Assembly (NCBI RefSeq): GCF_048388525.1
Contig: NZ_DBGCTQ010000049.1
Coordinates: 97,813-161,812, forward strand
Reading direction: 5' to 3'
Length of the DNA stretch: 64,000 bases
Origin: BQOK01 sp048388525
Lineage (GTDB): Bacteria; Bacillota; Clostridia; Oscillospirales; Ruminococcaceae
Of the stretch, positions 34,730 through 42,784 are shown one piece after another. Made by a program: the position numbers and the translations under genes. How positions within the stretch are numbered: the stretch's first letter is position 1; every line of letters starts with the position of its first letter. Under the pieces are notes generated by a model, which worked only from the letters and a program-made list of their open reading frames with translations, was not told where the DNA came from and did not search any database.

Positions 34730-37700
34730 ATGCCTAGAGCAAAACAGTCCATGGATGGCAACACCGCGGCAGCGCATGTAGCCTATGCGTTTACCGAGGT
34801 GGCGGCCATCTACCCCATCACCCCGTCCAGCCCCATGGCGGACTACGTGGACCAGTGGTCCGCGGCGGGCCAGAAGAACATCTTCGGCACGCAGGTCAAG
34901 GTCATGGAGATGCAGTCGGAAGCCGGCGCCGCCGGCGCCGTGCACGGCAGCCTGGCTGCCGGCGCCATGACAACCACCTTTACCGCGTCCCAGGGCCTGC
35001 TGCTCATGATCCCCAACATGTACAAGATCGCGGGCGAACTGCTGCCCAGCGTGTTCCACGTTTCGGCCCGCACCGTGGCCACCCAGGCGCTGAACATCTT
35101 CGGCGACCACTCGGACGTGTATGCCTGCCGCCAGACCGGCTTTGCCATGCTGGCTGAGTCCAACCCCCAGGAGGTCATGGACCTTTCGGCCGTGGCGCAC
35201 CTGGCCTCCATTGAGGGCCGCGTGCCCTTCATCAACTTCTTCGACGGTTTCCGCACCAGCCACGAGATCCAGAAGATCGAGAAGTGGGATTACGCGGATC
35301 TGGCCGAGATGGTGAACTGGGACGCCATTGAGGAGTTCCGCAACCACTCGCTGAACCCCGAGAACCCCTCGATGCGGGGCAGCCACGAAAACGGCGACAT
35401 CTTCTTCCCGCACCGCGAGGCCTGCAACCGCTACTACGACGAGCTGCCCGCCACCGTGGAAAAATACATGGAGAAGGTCAACGCCAAGATCGGCACCAAC
35501 TACCAGCTGTTCAACTACTACGGCGCGCCTGACGCCGAGCGGGTCATCATCTGCATGGGCTCGTTCTGCGACGTGGCCGAGGAGGTCGTGGACTACATGA
35601 CCGCCCACGGCGAAAAGGTGGGCCTGGTGAAGGTGCGCCTGTACCGCCCGTTCGTGGCGGAGAAACTGCTGGCCGCCATTCCCGCCACCGCCAAGAAGAT
35701 CGCCGTGCTGGACCGCACCAAGGAGCCCGGCAGCCTGGGCGAGCCCCTGTTCCTGGATGTGGTCACCGCCCTGCGCGAAGCGGGCAACGACGCCGCCGTG
35801 ATCGGCGGCCGCTACGGCCTGGGCTCCAAGGATACCCCGCCCCGCAGCGTGTTCGCCGTGTACGACGAGCTGGCGAAGGCCGAGCCCAAGAGCCGCTTTA
35901 CCATTGGCATTGTGGACGACGTGACCGGCCTTTCGCTGGAGGAGAAGCCCGCCCCCAACACCGCAGCCGAGGGCACCAAGGAGTGCAAGTTCTGGGGTCT
36001 CGGGGGCGACGGCACCGTGGGCGCCAACAAGAACAGCACCAAGATCATCGGCGACCACACCGACAAGTATATCCAGGCGTACTTCCAGTACGACTCGAAA
36101 AAGACCGGCGGCGTGACCATCAGCCACCTGCGCTTCGGCGACAAGCCCATCCGCGCGCCCTACTACATCAACAAGGCTGACTTTGTGGCCTGCCACAACC
36201 CCAGCTACGTGATCAAGGGCTACAAGATGGTGCAGGACGTGAAGCCCGGCGGCGTGTTCATGATCAACTGCCAGTGGTCGGACGAAGAGCTGGCCCAGCA
36301 CATGCCCGCTGAATCCAAGCGGTACATTGCGCAGAACAACATCCAGCTCTACACCATCAATGCCATCGACAAGGCGGTGGAGATCGGCCTGGGCAAGCGC
36401 ACCAACACCATTCTGCAGTCGGCGTTCTTTGCGCTGGCGGGTGTGCTGCCCCGCGAGGACGCCATCAAGTATATGAAGCAGGCCGCCGAGAAGAGCTTCT
36501 CCAAGAAGGGCCAGGCCATTGTGGAGATGAACTGGAAGGCCATCGACGCCGGCTTTGACGCCTACCACAAGGTGGAGGTGCCCGCCGATTGGGCAAACGC
36601 CGTGGACGCCGGCGACGGCGAGGCGCTGCAGGGCGATCCCGCCACCGTGAAGATGGTGAAGAACATTCTGGAGCCTGTGGCCCGCCAGGACGGCGACAGC
36701 CTGCCTGTTTCCGCCTTTGTGGACTATGTGGACGGCCAGTTCGCCCAGGGCGCTTCGGCCTACGAGAAGCGCGGCGTTGCCGTGACCGTGCCCGTGTGGA
36801 AGCCCGAGAACTGCATCCAGTGCAACCAGTGCTCGTTTGTGTGCCCCCACGCCACCATCCGCCCGTTTGCCCTGACCGACGAGGAGGTGGCTGCGGCGCC
36901 CGCAGGGATCAAGACCGCCGCCATGAAGGGCAAGGGCTGCGAGGGCTACAAGTTCGTGATGACCGTTTCCCCGCTGGACTGCATGGGCTGCGGCGTTTGC
37001 GTGAACACCTGCCCCGCCCCGGGCAAGGCGCTGGAGATGGTGCCGCAGGAGAGCCAGGCGGCCGAGCAGCCCGTGTTCGACTACTGTGTGGAGAACGTGC
37101 GCAAAAAGGACGGCATGATGGCCGAGACCACCGTGAAAGGCAGCCAGTTCAACCAGCCGCTGCTTGAGTTCAGCGGCAGCTGCGCCGGCTGTGCCGAGAC
37201 CGCTTACGGCCGCCTGGTGACCCAGCTGTACGGCGAGCGGATGTATATTTCCAACGCCACCGGCTGCTCTTCCATCTGGGGCGGGCCCGCTGCGACCTCC
37301 CCCTACACCATGAGCAAGGAGAACGGCCACGGCCCCGCCTGGGCGAACAGCCTGTTTGAGGACAACGCCGAGCACGGCCTGGGCATGTATCTGGGCCAGA
37401 AGGTGATCCGCGAGGCGCTGGCCGCCAAGCTGCACGAACTGGCCGAGGTGACCACCAATGACGCCAAGAAGGCCGCCATTGAGGAGTACTTCGCCACTTA
37501 CGAGGACGGCAACGCCAACGCGGCGGCCACCAAGAAGCTGATCGCCCAGCTGGAGGCCGACCCTGACTGCCAGTACAGCAAGGACATCCTGCCCCAGAAG
37601 CAGTATCTTTCCAAGAAGAGCGTGTGGATTTTTGGCGGCGACGGCTGGGCCTACGATATCGGCTTCGGCGGCCTGGACCACGTGCTTGCCTCGGGCGAGG

Positions 37701-38269
37701 ATGTGAACGTGTTCGTGTTCGACACTGAGGTGTACTCCAACACCGGCGGCCAGGCCTCCAAGGCCAGCCAGATCGGCCAGGTGGCGCAGTTTGCCGCCGC
37801 CGGCAAGGCCATTGGCAAGAAGAGCCTTTCGGAGATCGCCATGAGCTACGGCTATGTGTACGTGGCCCAGATCGCCATGGGCGCCGACATGAACCAGACC
37901 ATGAAGGCCATCACCGAGGCCGAGAGCTACCACGGGCCCTCGCTGATCATTGGCTACGCGCCCTGCGAGATGCACGGCGTGAAGGGCGGCATGACCAACT
38001 GCCAGGCTGAGATGAAGAAGGCCGTGCAGGCGGGCTACTGGAACATGTTCCGGTTCGACCCCCGCAAGAAGGCCGAAGGCAAGAACCCCTTCAGCCTGGA
38101 TTCTAAGCCCGCCACCGCGGACTACAAGGAGTTCATCTCCAACGAGACCCGGTACAGCCGCCTGAAGCTGGCTTTCCCCGAGCGCGCTGAGGAGCTGTTC
38201 GACCTGGCCGACCAGAAGGCCAAGGAGCGCTACGAGTACCTGGAGAAGCTGGTAAAGCTGTACGAGTGA
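34730..38269 (+). CDS. nifJ: Pyruvate:ferredoxin (flavodoxin) oxidoreductase, single-chain
   Basis: PFOR oxidises pyruvate with CoA to acetyl-CoA and CO2, reducing ferredoxin; it is the central anaerobic pyruvate enzyme. The 1,179-residue protein has all fused domains: the N-terminal pyruvate-binding region (AYAFTEVAAIYPITPSSP), a gamma-type domain (FWGLGGDGTVGANKNS near 421), and two ferredoxin-type clusters (CIQCNQCSFVCP near 694, CMGCGVCVNTCP near 750). The C-terminal TPP domain has CAGCAETAYG near 818 and GDGWAYDIGFGGLDH near 970. GGAGGAAG precedes the ATG. Codon use is strongly biased, consistent with high expression. Its likely partner ferredoxin is at 43833. Confidence 0.98.
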   Translation: MPRAKQSMDGNTAAAHVAYAFTEVAAIYPITPSSPMADYVDQWSAAGQKNIFGTQVKVMEMQSEAGAAGAVHGSLAAGAMTTTFTASQGLLLMIPNMYKIAGELLPSVFHVSARTVATQALNIFGDHSDVYACRQTGFAMLAESNPQEVMDLSAVAHLASIEGRVPFINFFDGFRTSHEIQKIEKWDYADLAEMVNWDAIEEFRNHSLNPENPSMRGSHENGDIFFPHREACNRYYDELPATVEKYMEKVNAKIGTNYQLFNYYGAPDAERVIICMGSFCDVAEEVVDYMTAHGEKVGLVKVRLYRPFVAEKLLAAIPATAKKIAVLDRTKEPGSLGEPLFLDVVTALREAGNDAAVIGGRYGLGSKDTPPRSVFAVYDELAKAEPKSRFTIGIVDDVTGLSLEEKPAPNTAAEGTKECKFWGLGGDGTVGANKNSTKIIGDHTDKYIQAYFQYDSKKTGGVTISHLRFGDKPIRAPYYINKADFVACHNPSYVIKGYKMVQDVKPGGVFMINCQWSDEELAQHMPAESKRYIAQNNIQLYTINAIDKAVEIGLGKRTNTILQSAFFALAGVLPREDAIKYMKQAAEKSFSKKGQAIVEMNWKAIDAGFDAYHKVEVPADWANAVDAGDGEALQGDPATVKMVKNILEPVARQDGDSLPVSAFVDYVDGQFAQGASAYEKRGVAVTVPVWKPENCIQCNQCSFVCPHATIRPFALTDEEVAAAPAGIKTAAMKGKGCEGYKFVMTVSPLDCMGCGVCVNTCPAPGKALEMVPQESQAAEQPVFDYCVENVRKKDGMMAETTVKGSQFNQPLLEFSGSCAGCAETAYGRLVTQLYGERMYISNATGCSSIWGGPAATSPYTMSKENGHGPAWANSLFEDNAEHGLGMYLGQKVIREALAAKLHELAEVTTNDAKKAAIEEYFATYEDGNANAAATKKLIAQLEADPDCQYSKDILPQKQYLSKKSVWIFGGDGWAYDIGFGGLDHVLASGEDVNVFVFDTEVYSNTGGQASKASQIGQVAQFAAAGKAIGKKSLSEIAMSYGYVYVAQIAMGADMNQTMKAITEAESYHGPSLIIGYAPCEMHGVKGGMTNCQAEMKKAVQAGYWNMFRFDPRKKAEGKNPFSLDSKPATADYKEFISNETRYSRLKLAFPERAEELFDLADQKAKERYEYLEKLVKLYE

Positions 38270-38306
38270 GCGTGAAGCAGCCCTGAAAACCCCGAGAAAA
38301 GGTTTT

Positions 38307-38335
38307 GCCCCCCGCCGAAAGGCGGGGGGCTTTTT
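38307..38335 (+). terminator. Terminator of nifJ
   Basis: GCCCCCCGCC-GAAA-GGCGGGGGGC followed by TTTTT; a very stable 10-base stem with a GNRA loop. Confidence 0.93.
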
Positions 38336-38376
38336 GTGTGAAATGAGAGGCGCTGCGGGGAGGAGCTTGCGTAGGC

Positions 38377-38422
38377 AAAAGAAACATGCGCAATTTTTAT
38401 TAAAATTGCGCATGTTTCTTTT
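38377..38422. repeat. 21-base perfect inverted repeat
   Basis: Two perfect 21-base arms (38377-38397 and 38402-38422) around TATT, with core ATGCGCAATTTT / AAAATTGCGCAT and an A-rich outer left and T-rich outer right flank. It could be a bidirectional terminator, but nifJ already has its own. The right arm overlaps where a -35 would fall for the TATGAT at 38437-38442, so an operator role is also possible. Confidence 0.8.
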
Positions 38423-38550
38423 CATATTATGGATTATATGATAGGATAAAAATGGAAATAAAAGAAAGGAGAAGGGTCCAATGCATTTGTGTGGGAAAGA
38501 GCCTTTTCTTTTGAGAGGGCGCAAATAGTGTTTGGAGCAAAGGGGGAAAC

Positions 38551-38805
38551 ATGATCTTAAAGACATGGGCGCTGTGCGCGCTTATCGCCACAGTGGTACA
38601 GCTCGTGCTGGCGAGGAAGTGCCGCTGGTATTGGGGCCTGATCCTGCCGGCCTGCTTTGCCGTTTTTACGGTTTATGCGTGGGTAGACCTGGTAAAGATC
38701 GGGATCCCCTTCTCGGTGCTGGTTACGCTTGCGATCCCTCCCATCTGGCTGGCCGCCATTTTCGACGTTTTTTATTGGCGCGGGAAATGGAAAGAGGGAA
38801 GGTGA
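38551..38805 (+). CDS. Small membrane protein, first of a tandem paralogous pair
   Basis: The 84-residue protein MILKTWALCALIATVVQLV... has three hydrophobic segments. The segment VLARKCRWYWGLILPACFAVFTVY closely parallels FLARKNRIAVGLVIPAVVLITVSPRVY of the next gene, and both have a Pro-x-Trp-Leu helix near the end (IPPIWLA, FPAVWLV), so the two are paralogues. I do not recognise the family. GGGGGAAAC precedes the ATG. Confidence 0.75.
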   Translation: MILKTWALCALIATVVQLVLARKCRWYWGLILPACFAVFTVYAWVDLVKIGIPFSVLVTLAIPPIWLAAIFDVFYWRGKWKEGR

Positions 38806-38814
38806 CGAAAAGAG

Positions 38815-39165
38815 ATGGATCTTATTAGGGAGTTCCTTGTGCGCCACCGCATTTTAGATTGGCAGCTCGGCTGGTTCTTGATCGCGGTGGTGGTGTGCCT
38901 GGGGGTGCTGCAGTGGTTCCTGGCAAGAAAAAACCGGATTGCGGTGGGCCTGGTCATTCCGGCGGTCGTGCTGATCACGGTTTCCCCCAGAGTATACGCG
39001 GCCCTTTTTCACAGCATTGTGAAAAACAGACCGAATTATTACACGGCGGCGGCGCTGGTGTTTCCGGCGGTCTGGCTGGTCTGCGTATACCTGAGTTCGT
39101 ATTACCGGCAAAGGTGCCATGCAAAACCGGCGCGGGAAGGACCGGCCGCCGCACACAAGGAGTGA
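38815..39165 (+). CDS. Small membrane protein, second of a tandem paralogous pair
   Basis: The 116-residue protein has three hydrophobic segments and a basic C-terminal tail (RQRCHAKPAREGP). It is a divergent copy of the preceding 84-residue protein, from which it is separated by 9 bases. The ribosome binding site is weak (GAAAAGAG), suggesting coupling to the first gene. Function unknown. Confidence 0.72.
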   Translation: MDLIREFLVRHRILDWQLGWFLIAVVVCLGVLQWFLARKNRIAVGLVIPAVVLITVSPRVYAALFHSIVKNRPNYYTAAALVFPAVWLVCVYLSSYYRQRCHAKPAREGPAAAHKE

Positions 39166-39226
39166 AGCCCGCTGCGGGGTTGCCCGGCCGGTGCGCGGAC
39201 GTGCGGGCTTGCCACCCCGAGATCCC

Positions 39227-39254
39227 GCTCCCGCTGCAAAGCGGGGGCTTTTTT
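39227..39254 (+). terminator. Terminator after the small membrane protein pair
   Basis: GCTCCCGCT-GCAA-AGCGGGGGC followed by TTTTTT. Confidence 0.85.
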
Positions 39255-39345
39255 GGTTGCCCGGCCCCTGCCCCAAGAGGGAGAAGCGGGGCTGACCGCA
39301 TAAAGGGCGCAAAGTGCGGCCTTTCTCCCCTGCCCTGCCGCGGAT

Positions 39346-39375
39346 TTGTGTAGCGGGCGGCAAATATGCTATAAT
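39346..39375 (+). promoter_or_regulatory. Probable promoter of the YitT-family gene
   Basis: A perfect TATAAT (39370-39375) with a weak TTGTGT (39346-39351) at 18-base spacing. Confidence 0.6.
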
Positions 39376-39454
39376 ACATTTGAGAATGCGGCGCGCTGCC
39401 CGGCACTTGTCTGCCGGCGCGGCGCGCGATTTTAAACAGAGGAGGAGGCCGCCT

Positions 39455-40327
39455 GTGGAAAAACGCGCGAAGCGCAGGGAGTTTTTGCTGGATGTCGCCT
39501 ACGACCTGGCGGGCAGCGTGCTGTTTGGGGTGGGGGTGTACACCTTTGCGCTGAAGGGAGGGTTTGCGCCGGGGGGCATTTCGGGCCTGGCGCTGATTGT
39601 GAACTATCTCTTCGGACTGCCCGTGGGTACCGTGAGCCTGGTGCTGAACATCCCCATCATCCTGTGCACCTACAAGACACTGGGGCACCGCTTTTTTATA
39701 AAAAGCCTGCGTACCATGCTGATCAGCACCGCCGTGATCGACCTGGTGCTGCCCCTGTTCCCCGTTTACGAGGGCAACCGGCTGCTGGCGGCGGTGTTCA
39801 GCGGCATTTTGATGGGGGCGGGGCTCTCGATCATTTATATGCGGGGTTCCAGCACCGGCGGCGCGGATTTTTTGATCCACACGGCCAAGCGAAAGGCCCC
39901 CCACATGAGCTTCGGCCAAATCAGCCTTGCCATGGACGGCATCATCATCCTGGTGGGCGTGCCGGCCTTCGGGGACATCGACTCGGCGCTGTACGGCATG
40001 ATCGCGGCCTTTGCGCTGACCATTGTGATGGACAAGATCATGTACGGCGCGGGCAGCGGCAAGCTGGCGCTGATCATCACCGACCGGGGCGCCGAGGTGG
40101 CCAAAGCCATTGACGAGGCGGTGGAGCGCGGCAGCACCCTGGTGGACGTGACCGGCAGCTACTCGGGCCTTGCCAAATGCATGGTGATGTGCGCTTGCTC
40201 GAACAACGAGGTGTTCAAGGTGCGCACCGCCGCCCACGGGGTGGACCGGGGCGCCATGGTGATGATCTGCGAGGCGAACGAGGTGTTCGGTGAGGGGTTC
40301 CACCCGCCGGAAATACAACAAAAGTAA
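39455..40327 (+). CDS. YitT-family membrane protein (DUF161 + DUF2179)
   Basis: The 290-residue protein has about five helices with the YitT glycine-rich signatures GGFAPGGISGLALIVNYLFGLPVG near residue 32 and YMRGSSTGGADFL near 128. A C-terminal soluble DUF2179 domain follows (SLALIITDRGAEVAKAI...GSTLVDVTGSYSG). Function is not established, although transporters have been proposed. The start is GTG with GGAGGAGG at 6-base spacing; an earlier ATG frame overlaps the promoter. Confidence 0.9.
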   Translation: MEKRAKRREFLLDVAYDLAGSVLFGVGVYTFALKGGFAPGGISGLALIVNYLFGLPVGTVSLVLNIPIILCTYKTLGHRFFIKSLRTMLISTAVIDLVLPLFPVYEGNRLLAAVFSGILMGAGLSIIYMRGSSTGGADFLIHTAKRKAPHMSFGQISLAMDGIIILVGVPAFGDIDSALYGMIAAFALTIVMDKIMYGAGSGKLALIITDRGAEVAKAIDEAVERGSTLVDVTGSYSGLAKCMVMCACSNNEVFKVRTAAHGVDRGAMVMICEANEVFGEGFHPPEIQQK

Positions 40328-40375
40328 CGAAAAGTGCAAGGGCAAAAAAGAGTGAAAAATCCATTTTGCAAGGGA

Positions 40376-40601
40376 TTTTCCACAGGGCTGTGAAAAATTT
40401 TCCCGAAAGGCTTTACAACAGGTATAAAACCAGGCTTTCCACAAAAAGCGTTGAAAACTCGGTTGAAAGTGTTTAAAACCGCCGTCTGAGTCAAGAGTTT
40501 TCAACATATGGATCCCCCGCGGAAAAGCCGGTTTAACTTTTTGTTGAAGAAGCCGGGGAAAAAGTGGAAAGAATCGCCTGTTTCGTAAAAGATTTTCCAC
40601 A
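40376..40601. other. Second cluster of DnaA-box-like sites with an 11-base inverted repeat
   Basis: The 323-base gap between the YitT and rhomboid-like genes holds TTTTCCACA at 40376-40384, CTTTCCACA at 40435-40443, TTTTCAACA at 40498-40506 and TTTTCCACA at 40593-40601. A reversed TGTGAAAAA lies at 40389-40397. An inverted repeat GTTGAAAACTC (40450-40460) / GAGTTTTCAAC (40495-40505) lies in the middle. The boxes have the same form as those at oriC. The stretch is A/T-rich against a GC-rich background and has no coding frame. Confidence 0.7.
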
Positions 40602-40650
40602 AATATATGGTACAACAAAAACAAATCTTGACTGAAAAGGAGCAACGCCG

Positions 40651-41319
40651 ATGGATTGGCTTACAAAAATGGAACAGCGCTGGGGGCGCAGAGCGCCCCG
40701 GAACCTGATGCTGGTGATCGTGGGCGGGCAGATCGCCGTGTGGCTGGTGGTGATGCTGGCTTATCAGAACCTGTATTACCTGATCCAGCTGACCCGCAGC
40801 GGGCTGGCGGCGGGGCAGGTGTGGCGGCTGGTGAGCTTTGTGTTCAGCCCGGTGAGCATGACCTGGAACCCGCTGCTGTTCGCGCTGGCGCTGTATCTGA
40901 TCTATATGATCGGCACCTCGTTGGAGCGGGCCTGGGGCAGCTTTAAATTTGACATGTACCTTGTGCTGGGCATGGCCGGGGCGTGGATCGCCTGCCTGAT
41001 CACCGGCTACAGCGACGCCATGGCGCTGTATTATTCGCTGTTTCTGGCCTTTGCGTACCTGTTCCCGGAGGTGCGGCTGATGCTGTTCTTCTTTATCCCT
41101 GTGAAGGTGAAGTGGCTGGGCTGGATCGCGGCGGCCATGTGCCTGCTGAACATCCTGGCGCCGCTGTTTTTCGGCGACTGGCGCAGCAGCGCCGCGCTGG
41201 TGGTGGGCCTGGCGAACTTTTTGCTTTTCTTCGGAAAGGGCACGGTGCAGGCCATCCGGGCCGAGATCAAAAACCGCCGGCGCCGCCGCGAGTGGCAGAA
41301 CCAGTGGCGTGACCGGTAA
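40651..41319 (+). CDS. Rhomboid-fold membrane protein without the catalytic serine motif
   Basis: The 222-residue protein has about six helices. GQVWRLVSFVFSP, NPLLFALALYLIYMIGTSLERAWGS and a basic C-terminal tail match rhomboid-like proteins. The usual GxSG motif is absent from the fourth helix (SDAMALYYSLFLAF), and no paired histidine is evident, so it is probably a non-proteolytic pseudo-rhomboid. AAAAGGAGC precedes the ATG. The gene follows the DnaA-box-like region. Confidence 0.75.
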   Translation: MDWLTKMEQRWGRRAPRNLMLVIVGGQIAVWLVVMLAYQNLYYLIQLTRSGLAAGQVWRLVSFVFSPVSMTWNPLLFALALYLIYMIGTSLERAWGSFKFDMYLVLGMAGAWIACLITGYSDAMALYYSLFLAFAYLFPEVRLMLFFFIPVKVKWLGWIAAAMCLLNILAPLFFGDWRSSAALVVGLANFLLFFGKGTVQAIRAEIKNRRRRREWQNQWRDR

Positions 41320-41390
41320 AAACCGCCGAAAGGCCGCGCGGCAAGGGCGGCCGGCCACACTTTTTTGTGGAATTTTGCGCGCCGCCATGC

Positions 41391-41396
41391 TATAAT
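41391..41396 (+). promoter_or_regulatory. Probable -10 element of the darA-holB-ricT operon
   Basis: A perfect TATAAT about 55 bases before darA. The -35 is weak (TGGAAT at 41368-41373 with a 17-base spacer). Confidence 0.55.
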
Positions 41397-41451
41397 GAAC
41401 GTAAAGAGAGCACCGGGCCTTTTGCCCTGCTCTGAAAGGGGAGCTGCCAAT

Positions 41452-41775
41452 ATGAAACTCATCACTGCGATCGTGAACAAAGAGGACTCCAAGCATGTTT
41501 GTAACGAGCTGATCAAGGCGGGCTTCTCGGTCACGCGGCTGTCCACCACGGGCGGCTTTTTGATGGCCGGCAATATGACCCTGCTGATCGGCACCGAGGA
41601 CGAGAAGGTGGACGAGTGCATCGGGCTGATCGCGGGCTGCTGCAAGCAGCGCACCGAGGTGGTGCCCAGCACCGCCAGCTACGGCATTGGGGTGGCCACG
41701 GCCTACCCCCTGCAGGTCACGGTGGGCGGGGCGACCGTGTTCGTGACAAATGTGGAGCGGTTCGAAAAGCTGTGA
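41452..41775 (+). CDS. darA: Cyclic-di-AMP receptor DarA/PstA (PII-like, DUF970)
   Basis: The 107-residue protein MKLITAIVNKEDSKHVCNELIKAGFSVTRLSTTGGFLMAGNMTLLIG... is a complete PII-like DarA/PstA (YaaQ) protein. It forms a trimer binding c-di-AMP in pockets lined by the TTGGFL block and loops; its downstream partner is unknown. The ATG at 41452 has AAAGGGG upstream. The stop overlaps the holB start (TGATG), as in the conserved yaaQ-holB-yaaT order of Firmicutes. Confidence 0.96.
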   Translation: MKLITAIVNKEDSKHVCNELIKAGFSVTRLSTTGGFLMAGNMTLLIGTEDEKVDECIGLIAGCCKQRTEVVPSTASYGIGVATAYPLQVTVGGATVFVTNVERFEKL

Positions 41776-42674
41776 TGCTGGACCGGCTGGCGGGAAACGC
41801 CGAACTGAAACAGGACTTGCAGGCCGCCCTGCGCGCAGGGCGGCTTTCTCATAGTGTGCTGCTGTGCGGCGAGGCGGGCTGCGGCGCGGGCTTTGCGGCC
41901 CGGTGCCTGGCTGCCGACCGGCTGTACCCCCAGGGCGGGCCGCAGGCCGAGGCCGTGCTGGCCGGCCGGGCAGCCGAGTGCTGTGAGGTGCGGGGCGAAG
42001 GGGCCTCGGGCGAGATCAGGATCGACCGGGTGCGCCAGGTGCGCCGCCAGGTGTTTGACACCGCACTTTCCGCCGAGGGGCGGGTGGTGATTTTTTACGG
42101 CGCCCACAAGCTGAACGGCCCCAGCGCAAACGCGCTGCTGAAGGTGCTGGAAGAGCCGCCCGAGGGGGTGCTGTTTGTGCTGACGGCCACTGGGGCGGCC
42201 GCGGTGCTGCCCACCATCCGCAGCCGGTGCGAGGGTTATACCGTGGCGCCGGTGAGCGCGGCCGAGTGCGAGGCGTACCTGAAAAAGGAATTCCCGGCCT
42301 GCGCAAGGCCCGGCCTGCTGGCCCGGGTGTATGCGGGGCGGATCGGCCTGGCCCGGGCCGCTGCCGGCGAGCCGGAGGCCGCCCGCAGCCTGGACGAGGC
42401 GCTGGAGCTGGCCCGCGCTGTGGGCGAAAAAAACGAGTATGAGCTTTTGGTGCGGCTGGCGGGCTATGAAAAGGACAAGCCCGCCGCCCAGCGCCTTCTG
42501 CGGGACCTTGCCAGCGTGGCGGCCGCCGCGCTGGAGGGGGAAACGAGCCTTGGCCTGCCGCCCAAAGCGGCTGCCCGCACGGCGGCGCTGTGCGGCGCGG
42601 CGGTGCAGGATATGGCCCGGAACCTGAACCAGAAGCTGCTGCTAACGTGCCTGGCTGCACGGCTGGCCGGCTAG
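41775..42674 (+). CDS. holB: DNA polymerase III delta' subunit
   Basis: This 299-residue AAA+ clamp-loader subunit has the delta' signatures KLNGPSANALLKVLEEPPEGVLFVL and PTIRSRCEGY. Its Walker A is degenerate (CGEAGCGAGFAARCL, no Lys before the expected Ser/Thr), so it is not expected to hydrolyse ATP; the product is shorter than many HolB proteins. It is coupled to darA by a TGATG overlap and followed after 110 bases by ricT. Confidence 0.93.
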   Translation: MLDRLAGNAELKQDLQAALRAGRLSHSVLLCGEAGCGAGFAARCLAADRLYPQGGPQAEAVLAGRAAECCEVRGEGASGEIRIDRVRQVRRQVFDTALSAEGRVVIFYGAHKLNGPSANALLKVLEEPPEGVLFVLTATGAAAVLPTIRSRCEGYTVAPVSAAECEAYLKKEFPACARPGLLARVYAGRIGLARAAAGEPEAARSLDEALELARAVGEKNEYELLVRLAGYEKDKPAAQRLLRDLASVAAAALEGETSLGLPPKAAARTAALCGAAVQDMARNLNQKLLLTCLAARLAG

Positions 42675-42784
42675 CGGCGCACCGGGGGCCGGCGTTCCCT
42701 TTCTTCTTTACAAACTTTTGCCCAAGTTCCGCCGCGGGCAAAAGAAATGAACACCCGCCCCGCGGCAGGGCAAGCGAGAACCAT

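Noticed and set aside
34646..38566. Very long minus-strand open frame (about 1,300 codons) opposite nifJ
   Set aside because: It is antisense to an unmistakable pyruvate:ferredoxin oxidoreductase. The composition (His, Gly, Val, Leu-rich) is that expected from the mirror frame of GC-rich, codon-biased DNA, with no start signal.
42715..42744. CTTTTGCCC/GGGCAAAAG hairpin between holB and ricT as a terminator
   Set aside because: No T tract follows in either direction; noted only as a possible translational element.
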